A stretch of 12,400 nt of DNA from Candidatus Babelota bacterium (GTDB lineage Bacteria > JAGOBX01): contig JAGOBX010000056.1 in assembly GCA_017999075.1 (NCBI GenBank), positions 1-12,400 on the forward strand, read 5' to 3'. A model generated the notes under the pieces. It saw nothing but the letters and a program-made list of their open reading frames with translations. It had not been told where the DNA came from and did no database searches. Below are positions 1-7,546 of the stretch, piece by piece. Each line of letters starts with the position of its first letter. Within the stretch, counting starts at the first letter, position 1. The position numbers were made by a program, and so were the translations under genes.

Positions 1-817
1 TCATTTCTTTATATTCGTTTATAAATTTTTTTACCGTTATTTCTTCTTCTATCCAGCCCTCTTCAAATGCGATATTTGTATAGTCGATCAATCTGTTTAT
101 TCCGCTATCAAGAGTATCGAACCGTTCTACTGCGCCAACAGTTCTGCCGCTAACCATATCATCAAAAAAATAAGGAACAATAGAATATAAAAATTCGCTG
201 AATTTTTCATTACTCGTATTTGGATCATCAGTTTTTTTTCCATCTGCAAAACATTTTACAATGCCAGGCAATCCTTTTGTCCTATATCCAAAACCAGTTG
301 ATGTAAAACCTCTTTTTGTAAATGGATTATTTTCATCACAATTACCCCAGCCGTATATTTCTTTATCTGTAGGAAAATTATCTTTCCAAGCATTTTTATT
401 ATATTTCATCGAAGACCAATTATAATTTATTGGAGTTTTAATATTATAAATATCATATCTATATTCTATGCTAAAACCTTCTAATTCCAAACTGCTTGAT
501 TTTTTATTTAAAACCGAGTATTCAAACTCAAATTCATTATCATTAATTTTATTAATCTTCGCTTCAACAATTATATCAACAAGATGCGCTGGTTCAATCC
601 AGATTTTTTTTTGAAGGCCTTCTTCATCAGAAAAATAAATATAGTATAATCCAGCGCGTCTATCATATTTAACCTTTGTATTAAAAATTCCTAAATCAGT
701 ATCATCATTTACAGTAATCTTATAATCAGCAGGTTTTTGTAAAATTCTGCGTTCTGAAAATAACGGATTATTCAAAATTACAAATATTAAAAATATTATT
801 GAAAAATATTTTCTCAT
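1..817 (-). CDS. Exported protein of unknown function, C-terminus beyond the window
   Basis: The frame is open from an ATG at 817-815 to the left edge, giving 272 codons without a stop, so the gene is cut by the window. The product starts MRKYFSIIFLIF and has a hydrophobic stretch to about residue 20 ending in PLFS-E, a plausible type I signal peptide, so it is probably secreted or periplasmic. The mature part is acidic and aromatic-rich, with no transmembrane segment and no motif I recognise. A GGAG about 10 nt upstream of the ATG supports this start. It lies 33 bp downstream of the lipoprotein gene with no visible promoter between them, so it is probably co-transcribed. The gap holds a pentanucleotide repeat. 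The coding strand contains an A9 run (plus-strand T9 at 604-612) and an A8 run (232-239). Function unknown; a partner or substrate of the upstream lipoprotein is only a guess from proximity. Confidence 0.85.
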   Translation of the reverse strand, partial: MRKYFSIIFLIFVILNNPLFSERRILQKPADYKITVNDDTDLGIFNTKVKYDRRAGLYYIYFSDEEGLQKKIWIEPAHLVDIIVEAKINKINDNEFEFEYSVLNKKSSSLELEGFSIEYRYDIYNIKTPINYNWSSMKYNKNAWKDNFPTDKEIYGWGNCDENNPFTKRGFTSTGFGYRTKGLPGIVKCFADGKKTDDPNTSNEKFSEFLYSIVPYFFDDMVSGRTVGAVERFDTLDSGINRLIDYTNIAFEEGWIEEEITVKKFINEYKEM

Positions 818-830
818 ACTTCTTCATCTC

Positions 831-855
831 CTATTCTATTCTATTATATTCTATT
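831..855. repeat. Pentanucleotide tandem repeat (CTATT)5, one unit imperfect
   Basis: The plus strand reads CTATT three times, then ATATT, then CTATT again: five contiguous 5-bp units, AATAG on the coding strand. The lipoprotein stop codon (TAG, 853-851) lies in the first unit read. The last unit supplies the AG that starts the AGGAG ribosome binding site of the next gene. Unit gain or loss would change the spacing between the two genes but not the lipoprotein sequence, because its stop comes first. Confidence 0.8.
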
Positions 856-3553
856 CAGGAAAATCAAGATGCCAATGGTTTGGTGGAGCATTTTTGGGAT
901 GACGTTCTGGGGTAACGCCTAGTCTATTACATTCTCTAATAAAATTGGTTCCCCTTTCTCCCCACAAACTCACTCCGCCTAAATCATCCACGTCAAAATT
1001 TAATCCGGTTCTATGTCCGTTATGAGGACCGGACCAATTTTTAGTATAATCATTACAGCCGCCCCATTCCAGCGAGCCGTCGGTTATATGAAATATAGTA
1101 TTTGGATAAAACTTTCTATATGCATCGGCAATATCGCACATCAAATCGACTGTTTGCGGAGTTCCATAAAAATGATTTGAATGCAAACCTACAGTTTGAG
1201 GAGTAGAACCGTCTTTAAAAAAACTTCTTTTAGACAATAAATTTTCAGTTATCCAATCTACTTTTATGGTAACAATTTTTTCAAATTTATACCCTGATGA
1301 ATTAATTTCAGCGGTAATTTTTTCTTCTCCGCTTGCTTCTTTTGAATAATATTTTGCTTCAAAAAAACCATCCGAATTTGTATATCCGGTTACAGGTTTT
1401 TGAAAATGAGTAGGTCTTCCAAGATGATTATGCCCGCCGGAATACGGAATTTCTTTTGATGTAAATTTTACTTCCATACCCGTTAAAACCGGATCCGTAT
1501 AAATTCCAACTGTTAAAAAATTCGGGTCTCCAGTCATTCCGTTCGGCATTCTGCCGAGTTTTTTTGGTTTAATTTTATTTTTATCTAAAAGAAAATATAT
1601 ATTTAAATTTTCCACTTCAATCCTGATATCCGCGCCTTGCGGTTCATGACTTGATGTCGGTGATTTCAGGTCAGTTACCCGCATAATAGTATTCTTATTA
1701 ACATCTCCAATAGCGAATTTGGTTTTTAAAGTTGACGCCATACTTCCTTCAATAACTTTTAGCAAATAAGCATCTAAAATTTTAATACTAAAATTTTCTT
1801 CAGTATAAGTTGGATTATCATTTGAATTAAGGTCGCGGATACAAATTATCAAATTTCCATACTGACTTTGAAAAAAATTAAAATCAAATACTCCGCCATA
1901 ACCTATTGAAGGCGACAATGAAACAGAATAAATTGCATTTTTTAAATTTTTTTTATTATTTTGATGAAAAGATAAAACATAAGGATTTTCAAGGCATTCA
2001 GGATTAATTTTCCCTCCATATCCAGGCAGTATTTTAGCTATTCCGATTATTGCAGGAATTCCTGAATCTTTTGTATCTGAAATAAACGGATTTGTTATAT
2101 CAAAATATTCATCTAAATTATTTCTTCCATCGTTATCTTCGTCTTCGGCATTATCGTCAATTCCATTATAATTACTGTCTTTACGCATAGGATTATATCC
2201 TAATGCAGTTTCCCAACCATCCGGCAGTCCGTCTTTATCGCTGTCAGAATCAGACGCAGAAGTTCCAAAATCTTGAGTATTAAATACTTCTATAAAATCA
2301 TTCAATCCGTCTCTATCGCTGTCTATTAGTGATAAGTCGGTGTTATAATATTGAAATTCAAATAAATCATATATTGAATCGCCGTCACTGTCATAATATT
2401 TCGGTTCTCCATTAACGCTCAATTCAAAATCATCGCTTAATCCGTCATTATCAAAATCAAAAGCTTCAGGAAAATTTCCATATTTTTTATAAATCCAGGA
2501 TTTTTTATTATCCAATGATTTGCTTTGAATCCAAAATTCGTCATCGCCTATTCTATCAAATATAATAAAAGGAGCTGCGCCAATACGCATTCTGATTTCC
2601 CAACTCTGATTTAATGAATTTTCCCTTTCTGATAGTAGATTCGTATTTGGAAATTTTACGGTTAAATCAATCAAACCCTGAGTATCATTATTCCATATTA
2701 TTGAACTTGCTCCGCTTACAATAAAATTTGAGCCGCTTAACTCTTTTACAATCCATTTGTTTTCTTCTATAGATATTGATTCCCATTCAAATTCCTGAAA
2801 CGCCAATATTTCAGTGTCAAATTTCAATGTTATATCTGAATTTTTTAAAATATTATTTCTGGTTACTCCGGATTTTAATTCGATTTTTCCGGAAATTTGT
2901 AATGTTCCGGTTTCAGACATTTCATCTTTTCCCCAAACTATTTCAGCGGAATATATGTTTTCAACTCCCTGAATATTGCGCTCTGAACAAGTTTTTAAAA
3001 TTTGATTAAACGAATATGTTCCGATCCCTTTTAGTTGTTGAACCTCATACATATTGCTAAAATAATTATCGTCTATTGTTCCTATATCCATATCGGTTCC
3101 GGCTCTGTAAATATATAAACTATCTGAAGACGGGCTTACAAGGTTTATAATATCTTCGATTTTATTTAATGAAATAGTCCTGTGATTAAGATATTGCAAA
3201 GCATAAGCGTAATCCGTAATTTTTTTCGAAATAATATCATTCCAGACATTAATTACATAACTGTCAATTCTATCCAGACTTCCTTGACCTATATATTGAA
3301 TAGCGTCAAGTTCCGATATACTGTCAATATACTCGTCGTCTAAAGTGCCATAAATTCCGTCTATTCCTTTTTTATAATTGTTTATGTTTTCAGATTGTAT
3401 AATATCTAAACCAACCGAGTATTTTAAAACATCTGTATTTGTTGACCAATGATTAATAAATTGCAGCAGTTTATACGGATTTTGAGGAGCGCGCGATATA
3501 ATACTATCCTTACTATCACCTAAAATATCATTATTTTTACCGCAACTTAACAA
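851..3553 (-). CDS. Large multidomain lipoprotein with C-terminal LAS-type metallopeptidase-like domain; true start lies upstream, out of frame
   Basis: The 900-codon frame begins at a TTG inside a lipoprotein signal peptide (LFFLLSC then GKN), so 3553 is not a believable start; see the leader entry. Residues below count from this TTG; Cys4 is the predicted lipidated residue. Two helix-hairpin-helix-like units lie near 62-96 and 149-187, each with a GT-x-DD segment followed by a leucine/isoleucine pattern ending I-G-x-x-S. A poorly conserved beta-rich part follows (about 200-335), then a run of DxDxDG calcium-binding repeats of thrombospondin type 3 style (about 365-490), an Ig-like segment with GGHNHLGRP (about 680-765), and a C-terminal domain (about 785-900). 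That last domain has SLEWGG, H847-x6-D854 and H893-W-H895, the zinc-ligand pattern of LAS peptidases (M15/M74, such as MepA). This suggests peptide cross-link hydrolysis in peptidoglycan; activity and specificity are inferred. It has its own promoter and is followed by an exported protein. Confidence 0.88.
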   Translation of the reverse strand: MLSCGKNNDILGDSKDSIISRAPQNPYKLLQFINHWSTNTDVLKYSVGLDIIQSENINNYKKGIDGIYGTLDDEYIDSISELDAIQYIGQGSLDRIDSYVINVWNDIISKKITDYAYALQYLNHRTISLNKIEDIINLVSPSSDSLYIYRAGTDMDIGTIDDNYFSNMYEVQQLKGIGTYSFNQILKTCSERNIQGVENIYSAEIVWGKDEMSETGTLQISGKIELKSGVTRNNILKNSDITLKFDTEILAFQEFEWESISIEENKWIVKELSGSNFIVSGASSIIWNNDTQGLIDLTVKFPNTNLLSERENSLNQSWEIRMRIGAAPFIIFDRIGDDEFWIQSKSLDNKKSWIYKKYGNFPEAFDFDNDGLSDDFELSVNGEPKYYDSDGDSIYDLFEFQYYNTDLSLIDSDRDGLNDFIEVFNTQDFGTSASDSDSDKDGLPDGWETALGYNPMRKDSNYNGIDDNAEDEDNDGRNNLDEYFDITNPFISDTKDSGIPAIIGIAKILPGYGGKINPECLENPYVLSFHQNNKKNLKNAIYSVSLSPSIGYGGVFDFNFFQSQYGNLIICIRDLNSNDNPTYTEENFSIKILDAYLLKVIEGSMASTLKTKFAIGDVNKNTIMRVTDLKSPTSSHEPQGADIRIEVENLNIYFLLDKNKIKPKKLGRMPNGMTGDPNFLTVGIYTDPVLTGMEVKFTSKEIPYSGGHNHLGRPTHFQKPVTGYTNSDGFFEAKYYSKEASGEEKITAEINSSGYKFEKIVTIKVDWITENLLSKRSFFKDGSTPQTVGLHSNHFYGTPQTVDLMCDIADAYRKFYPNTIFHITDGSLEWGGCNDYTKNWSGPHNGHRTGLNFDVDDLGGVSLWGERGTNFIRECNRLGVTPERHPKNAPPNHWHLDFPE

Positions 3554-3621
3554 AAAAAATAAAATCGGAAAAATTAAAATTATTATAAATTTGTTGGGTT
3601 GGGTTGGGTTGCAAGTTTCAT
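3554..3621 (-). other. Probable 5' end of the lipoprotein gene: ATG and signal peptide in different frames
   Basis: In the lipoprotein frame the DNA upstream of 3553 encodes NKFIII...FPILFF, a perfect signal-peptide core leading into LLSC. That frame stays open to a stop at 3667-3665 but contains no ATG, GTG or TTG before the TTG at 3553. The only good start is the ATG at 3621-3619, in another frame; as written it gives MKLATQPNPTNL and stops at 3585-3583. From this ATG to the lipoprotein frame the offset is 68 nt (2 mod 3). With one AACCC unit removed it becomes 63, and the product reads MKLATQPNKF into the signal peptide and LFFLLSC, 921 residues in all with the lipidated Cys at 25. With two units added it is also in frame. 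Confidence 0.75.
3594..3610. repeat. Pentanucleotide tandem repeat (TTGGG)3 plus TT; coding strand AACCC x3 plus AAC
   Basis: The plus strand reads TTGGG three times followed by TT. The repeat lies between the well-placed ATG at 3621-3619 and the signal-peptide codons, exactly where unit gain or loss changes the frame, because 5 is not a multiple of 3. It is also the only GC-rich patch in this AT-rich gap, so it stands out from background composition. Two or five units would place the ATG in frame; three (as here) or four would not. Confidence 0.85.
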
Positions 3622-3630
3622 ACTTTTTTA

Positions 3631-3637
3631 CTTCCTT
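3631..3637 (-). promoter_or_regulatory. Ribosome binding site for the lipoprotein ATG at 3621
   Basis: The coding strand reads AAGGAAG, 9 nt before the ATG at 3621-3619. No comparable purine-rich site precedes the TTG at 3553. This site decides the intended start and exposes the frame conflict across the pentanucleotide repeat. Confidence 0.6.
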
Positions 3638-3645
3638 TTTATAAA

Positions 3646-3682
3646 AAAATACAAACTTAAAATTTTAAATAATTTGTATTTT
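3646..3682. promoter_or_regulatory. Dyad symmetry overlapping the lipoprotein promoter (possible operator)
   Basis: A 10-bp perfect inverted repeat, AAAATACAAA (3646-3655) and TTTGTATTTT (3673-3682), flanks 17 bp that contain the 12-bp palindrome TTAAAATTTTAA (3657-3668). The distal arm covers the -10 hexamer, and the expected transcription start falls inside the dyad, so it is better placed as a DNA operator than as an mRNA hairpin. In AT-rich DNA some of this may arise by chance. Confidence 0.35.
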
Positions 3683-3705
3683 ACTTTTTAATAAACATTT
3701 GTCAA
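3678..3705 (-). promoter_or_regulatory. Sigma-70-type promoter for the lipoprotein gene
   Basis: On the minus strand a perfect TTGACA (3705-3700) is followed after 16 bp by TAAAAT (3683-3678, 5 of 6 to consensus). Transcription would start near 3671, giving a leader of about 50 nt before the ATG at 3621. An (AT)6 tract at 3707-3718 just upstream could act as an UP-like element. The promoter makes the lipoprotein at least partly independent of the upstream operon. Confidence 0.55.
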
Positions 3706-3714
3706 GATATATAT

Positions 3715-3749
3715 ATATTCTTAAAAAATTTTACATTTTTTAAGAATAT
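3715..3749 (-). terminator. AT-rich hairpin at the end of the peptidase gene, weak terminator candidate
   Basis: Arms 3715-3729 and 3735-3749 form a perfect 15-bp stem with a 5-nt loop, spanning the last codons and the TAA stop of the peptidase gene. The stem holds a single G-C pair and is not followed by a clean U-run in the gene's direction. It may therefore be a leaky terminator, an mRNA 3'-end stabiliser or chance pairing. Its place between the operon end and the next promoter is what a boundary element would need. Confidence 0.3.
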
Positions 3750-5991
3750 TTCTTTTTTCAAATCTTAGTTTCCATTCTTGTTTTCTTATCTTATCTCCAG
3801 TTTCTTCAGGTTCCCATAAATTAATTAAATATTCAGCAGTTTTTATTTCATCATTATAATACATTTCTCGGCTTACATTTCTTATTATATCAGACAATAA
3901 AACAGGATATTGTTTCAATTTATGTATTTTATTCAATGGATATTCGTATTCCCATGACTTAAGATTCTTCCGTGAACCCTGTATGCTATAACTTAAACGC
4001 CAGAAACAATTCCTTGTATAAAAATATATAAAAACAGGATTATCTCTAAATTTTTCAAATTTAAAAGTTAAATCAAAATCGAATCTGTTTGGCATTAAAA
4101 ATATATAACTAAACTCTTCTCTGAATTTTTTATCTGATAAAACCATTCTGTATTCTTCCAAAACTGAATCTTTATCATTATCAAAAAATACTTTCATTTT
4201 TTCAATTAATTCAGGAATCTTTTTCCATTGTTTTAAAAAAAACATCAAGTCTATATATTCTCTCAAACTCCTTTCCCGCAGATCAATAGATATATTCTTT
4301 TCAAGCAAACTTTCATAAATTTTTCTTGATTCTTCAAATCTGCTTATTTCCTTCAAAAACACGGCTTTTTTATATAATTGTTCAGTATCATTTTTTTCAG
4401 AAAATATCAGATCATATTTTTTCAATGATTCTTCTATAAAATCCGTGCTTAAAATCGGTTGTTTTTCTTCTTCAATATTCAATTTTAATCCGCCTAACTT
4501 CATACATTTGCTTTTATATAAAGGCGGATTACTCGCATCATCATATTGTTTTTTAATTCTTTCATATCTCGATTCTGAAACCTCAATACATTTCAAATAC
4601 TCATGCCATTCTTTTTCAGCATCAGAAATTTTTTTCCCGAAACTTTTTTCAAAATCATTTGTTTTATACCATTTCAATATTTGTCCAGTTCCATAAATTT
4701 TTCTCAAATAAACTATAAAAGCCCCGGCAACCTCGTATTTTTTTCTGGTCGGAGAATTACCCATAAAAAATTTTATCACTGAAAAAACCTCATCAAGTTT
4801 CGTAAGACTTCCTGATTTCAAAGCAGCAGCCATATTTTTGTCGCGTTTTTCTATTGCAGCATCATCTTCAAAACCTACTGCAAGCCCTTCTACAAGCCCG
4901 CTGTTAACAGGCATTTTAAAAATATTGTCTGCCAGATCCGAACTTAATGCGTGGACAAGCTCGTGTCTGATTAAATCTTCGCTGTATCTTATAGTAAACT
5001 CAGGAAGATGAATTTCTTTTAAAACAGGTTTTACATACATTATTGAATATTCCCCTGTAATTTCAGCCATCAATTGTTCAGAAGAATATATGAACACATT
5101 AATTTTACGCGAGGGAATAAATTTGAAATGTCTTATCAGCATATACAGATTAAACTCAAATATCTCTACAGTCTGTTCCAATCTGTTATTAAATAAATTC
5201 ACGTCGTCAGTGTGAAAAATAAAATTAGTGCTTTCAACCTTATACCGCATTACTTTATCAATAATTTTTTTTCTGCCGTCAAACCCCAGTCTGTCCGGCT
5301 GAAATAAAAAAAACAATATAAATACAAATAAAATCATTGAAATTGTTAAACATCTAATTTTTGAAATAAAACTTTTCAGTTCCGAATATTTCGAATAATA
5401 AAAATTAAAACACATATACTTTATAAACAAGGCTAAAACCATTACCCAGACGCGCTGAATAAAAAAATAATCAGGAGGTTGAATTTTTCCCGAATCAAAT
5501 CCGTAAAATGAACTGCCGGATAAAAATCCGCATATCAGATTTGCCAGCCTGAACGGAGCGCAATAATTAAAATAATAAAATGATTGAAAACATATCAATA
5601 AAAAAATTATTATAAAAAATAAGGTTTTAAAAAATTTTCTTTCAAAAAAAATTCCGCTCACTATTCCAAACGACATCCCAAGCATATATGAAGGAACCGT
5701 CATAAAAATAAATAAAACAGGTTCGCTTGAAGCGCAGTTCTGCATTAAATATGTGTTGGCAGCAGATAAAAAAAAAGCCGATGAAATTATTACGCTAAAA
5801 TCCTTTAATGCTTTTATATTATGTTCTGTATACGTTAACAAGCTGTCTTTATAATATTTGTTCCCTTTAATATAGGCTGCTATAAAAACAAGTATAGAAA
5901 CCAGCGCTGAATATTCATAATTCAGTAAATTAAACGGAGGAACAAATTGCAGACTTATAATTACAGAAAAAAATATAATATTGATTATCAT
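3721..5991 (-). CDS. Multi-pass membrane protein with gluzincin (peptidase MA-like) zinc peptidase domain
   Basis: The product has 756 residues. The first part (about 1-231) carries six or seven hydrophobic segments (near 1-20, 27-41, 62-82, 91-116, 122-141, 181-199 and 215-231). A soluble, probably extracytoplasmic, domain follows with HELVH at 343-347 and E368 in LVEGLAVGFE. This HExxH-20-E arrangement is the gluzincin pattern (zinc ligands H343, H347, E368; catalytic E344), and the surrounding sequence resembles peptidase MA-like proteins. The C-terminal third (about 520-620) looks like TPR-type helical repeats. Substrate unknown. The gene starts 4 bp after the glycosyltransferase stop and has no clear ribosome binding site, suggesting translational coupling. 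A role in processing or sensing an envelope protein handled by the neighbouring glycosyltransferases is possible but unproven. The all-intact zinc motif argues for a working enzyme. Confidence 0.88.
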   Translation of the reverse strand: MIINIIFFSVIISLQFVPPFNLLNYEYSALVSILVFIAAYIKGNKYYKDSLLTYTEHNIKALKDFSVIISSAFFLSAANTYLMQNCASSEPVLFIFMTVPSYMLGMSFGIVSGIFFERKFFKTLFFIIIFLLICFQSFYYFNYCAPFRLANLICGFLSGSSFYGFDSGKIQPPDYFFIQRVWVMVLALFIKYMCFNFYYSKYSELKSFISKIRCLTISMILFVFILFFLFQPDRLGFDGRKKIIDKVMRYKVESTNFIFHTDDVNLFNNRLEQTVEIFEFNLYMLIRHFKFIPSRKINVFIYSSEQLMAEITGEYSIMYVKPVLKEIHLPEFTIRYSEDLIRHELVHALSSDLADNIFKMPVNSGLVEGLAVGFEDDAAIEKRDKNMAAALKSGSLTKLDEVFSVIKFFMGNSPTRKKYEVAGAFIVYLRKIYGTGQILKWYKTNDFEKSFGKKISDAEKEWHEYLKCIEVSESRYERIKKQYDDASNPPLYKSKCMKLGGLKLNIEEEKQPILSTDFIEESLKKYDLIFSEKNDTEQLYKKAVFLKEISRFEESRKIYESLLEKNISIDLRERSLREYIDLMFFLKQWKKIPELIEKMKVFFDNDKDSVLEEYRMVLSDKKFREEFSYIFLMPNRFDFDLTFKFEKFRDNPVFIYFYTRNCFWRLSYSIQGSRKNLKSWEYEYPLNKIHKLKQYPVLLSDIIRNVSREMYYNDEIKTAEYLINLWEPEETGDKIRKQEWKLRFEKRNILKKCKIF

Positions 5992-5995
5992 ATAA

Positions 5996-7546
5996 TTATT
6001 TTAATTTATAAACATATAAACTATATCCTATTCTGCCGTCACTGTTTTCTTTCAAAAACCTGAACGGTTTATTCCTGAATTTATATTCAGGCAGACGCTT
6101 AACAAAATGGGCGCTTATGATGTAACAACCTTCTGCAAGATTTCCCGACGCATCAACGCAGTCATTAAAATCATTATAGTTTATAGAATATAATAGCGGA
6201 GATACGGAACTGAAATGCAGCAGATTAATTTTGTCAATCTTGTTTTTCTTCATATAATAATTTATTTTATTCAAATCCTGTCCCCAATCTACGTTTGAAT
6301 CGTCAAGAAGATTAATCCCGTTTTCAGAACCCCCTGAAAATACATTAAAATACGATATATAATCAGGAATAACAAAAATCCCGCGCAGCAGTGTTAAAGT
6401 AATAATTATATAAAACCAAACTTTTATTTTTTTTATTGAATTCAAAAAAAATCCGGAAAACAACGTTGAAAAAAATAATAAAGGGATTACAAATCTGTAT
6501 CCTAAATTAGGAGCTTTCAAGGATATTGCTGTAAAATATATTGAGGCAGGTATTACCGCATAAATTAAAAAATTTTTTATTATACTGCGGTATTCATCTG
6601 ATGCTTTTTTCAATATTATACGTAAAAAAATTATTATTGATATAACCGACATAACAATAATAATTTCAGAAGTTTTATATAAAAACACAAAAATAAAATA
6701 TAAGTAATCACGGTTCTTATAGAATTTCCCGTTCAGATAATACTGGTAATCAGGCTGCCAGTATTTCCCTGTCAATCCCGCACATTTAAAATAATCATAT
6801 ATTCCTGTTAAAACATTAAAATATAAAATATTTATCATTATCACAGTAAAAAAAATTACTGCAGCAAGTTTTAATAATTTTTTTTTATCGATTTTTCTCC
6901 ATTCCGATACTGCAATAAAAACAATTATCGGCAAAATAACAAGTCCGCTGAATTTGGTAAGCAGTAAACAAGATAAACTTAACCCCAAATTCAACCAGTA
7001 TATCGCCGATGATTCATTTAAACATTTTTTCAGAAAATAAACCGACATCCAGAAAAATAAGTTAAGCAGAACATCATTTATAACCAGAGACGACAGCCCG
7101 ATAAAATTAGGCGATCCGAGAAAAACAATTGTCAGAATAGCGCAAACTTCTTTTTTGAACCCGAATTCTAAACAAAATAAAAATATTAATATCCCTGTAA
7201 TCAGATTGAAAACAAAAATTATTATCCTCGAATACGCAGTTATTTCAAAAAAAGACGATGAATTGCTTAAAAAAAAATAATTTTGATACCAGATGTGATC
7301 TTCAGATTTAAAAAAAATTTTATCGAATTTAAGATCCAGCCCAAGTATTGGAAGAGCTGCAAGCATTTTGGAAAAAGGGGGGTGTTCCGAATTAAGCAGT
7401 ATCCTGCCTGTCTTTAAATAAGAATATCCTGATACTATATAACTTCCTTCGTCAAATGTCATAGAAACCCATAATATATGGCATATCCCAAAACATATAA
7501 TTAAAATCAATGCAAAAACAAAATAAAATTTCTGAAGTCTGCTCAT
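5996..7546 (-). CDS. GT39/ArnT-like membrane glycosyltransferase (polyprenyl-phosphate-sugar dependent)
   Basis: The product has 516 residues and about ten hydrophobic segments. After the first membrane segment comes DEG (D32, E33), matching the catalytic acidic pair of GT-C enzymes of the PMT/ArnT class, then SEHPPFSK (53-60), a typical first-loop motif. Toward the end are KAPNLGYRFV (344-353) and DDSNVDWGQDL (415-425), the latter characteristic of bacterial phospholipid-carrier-dependent family 39 members. Such enzymes transfer a sugar from a lipid carrier to a protein or lipid on the outer face of the inner membrane; donor and acceptor cannot be read from sequence. Its ATG overlaps the stop of the Maf-like gene (ATGA, 7546-7543), so the two are translationally coupled and probably act in one glycosylation pathway. 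GGTGAT upstream of the ATG is a weak ribosome binding site. Confidence 0.9.
   Translation of the reverse strand: MSRLQKFYFVFALILIICFGICHILWVSMTFDEGSYIVSGYSYLKTGRILLNSEHPPFSKMLAALPILGLDLKFDKIFFKSEDHIWYQNYFFLSNSSSFFEITAYSRIIIFVFNLITGILIFLFCLEFGFKKEVCAILTIVFLGSPNFIGLSSLVINDVLLNLFFWMSVYFLKKCLNESSAIYWLNLGLSLSCLLLTKFSGLVILPIIVFIAVSEWRKIDKKKLLKLAAVIFFTVIMINILYFNVLTGIYDYFKCAGLTGKYWQPDYQYYLNGKFYKNRDYLYFIFVFLYKTSEIIIVMSVISIIIFLRIILKKASDEYRSIIKNFLIYAVIPASIYFTAISLKAPNLGYRFVIPLLFFSTLFSGFFLNSIKKIKVWFYIIITLTLLRGIFVIPDYISYFNVFSGGSENGINLLDDSNVDWGQDLNKINYYMKKNKIDKINLLHFSSVSPLLYSINYNDFNDCVDASGNLAEGCYIISAHFVKRLPEYKFRNKPFRFLKENSDGRIGYSLYVYKLK

Noticed and set aside
604-612. A9 and A8 homopolymers in the exported-protein gene (604-612, 232-239) as contingency switches
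   Set aside because: The frame is intact across both, and A-runs of this length are common in lysine codons of AT-rich genomes; no frame conflict supports switching.
2560-2960. Cohesin-like domain in the lipoprotein (about residues 200-330)
   Set aside because: The region looks beta-rich, but I see no specific motif that supports a cohesin or any other named family.
3551-3553. TTG as the start codon of the lipoprotein
   Set aside because: It falls inside the signal-peptide core, would leave only two residues before the lipidated Cys, and has no ribosome binding site; the hydrophobic codons upstream are clearly part of the gene.
3707-3718. (AT)6 dinucleotide tract as a phase-variation repeat
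   Set aside because: It lies upstream of the -35 and outside any coding frame; short AT runs are expected in this composition. At most it may act as an UP-like element.
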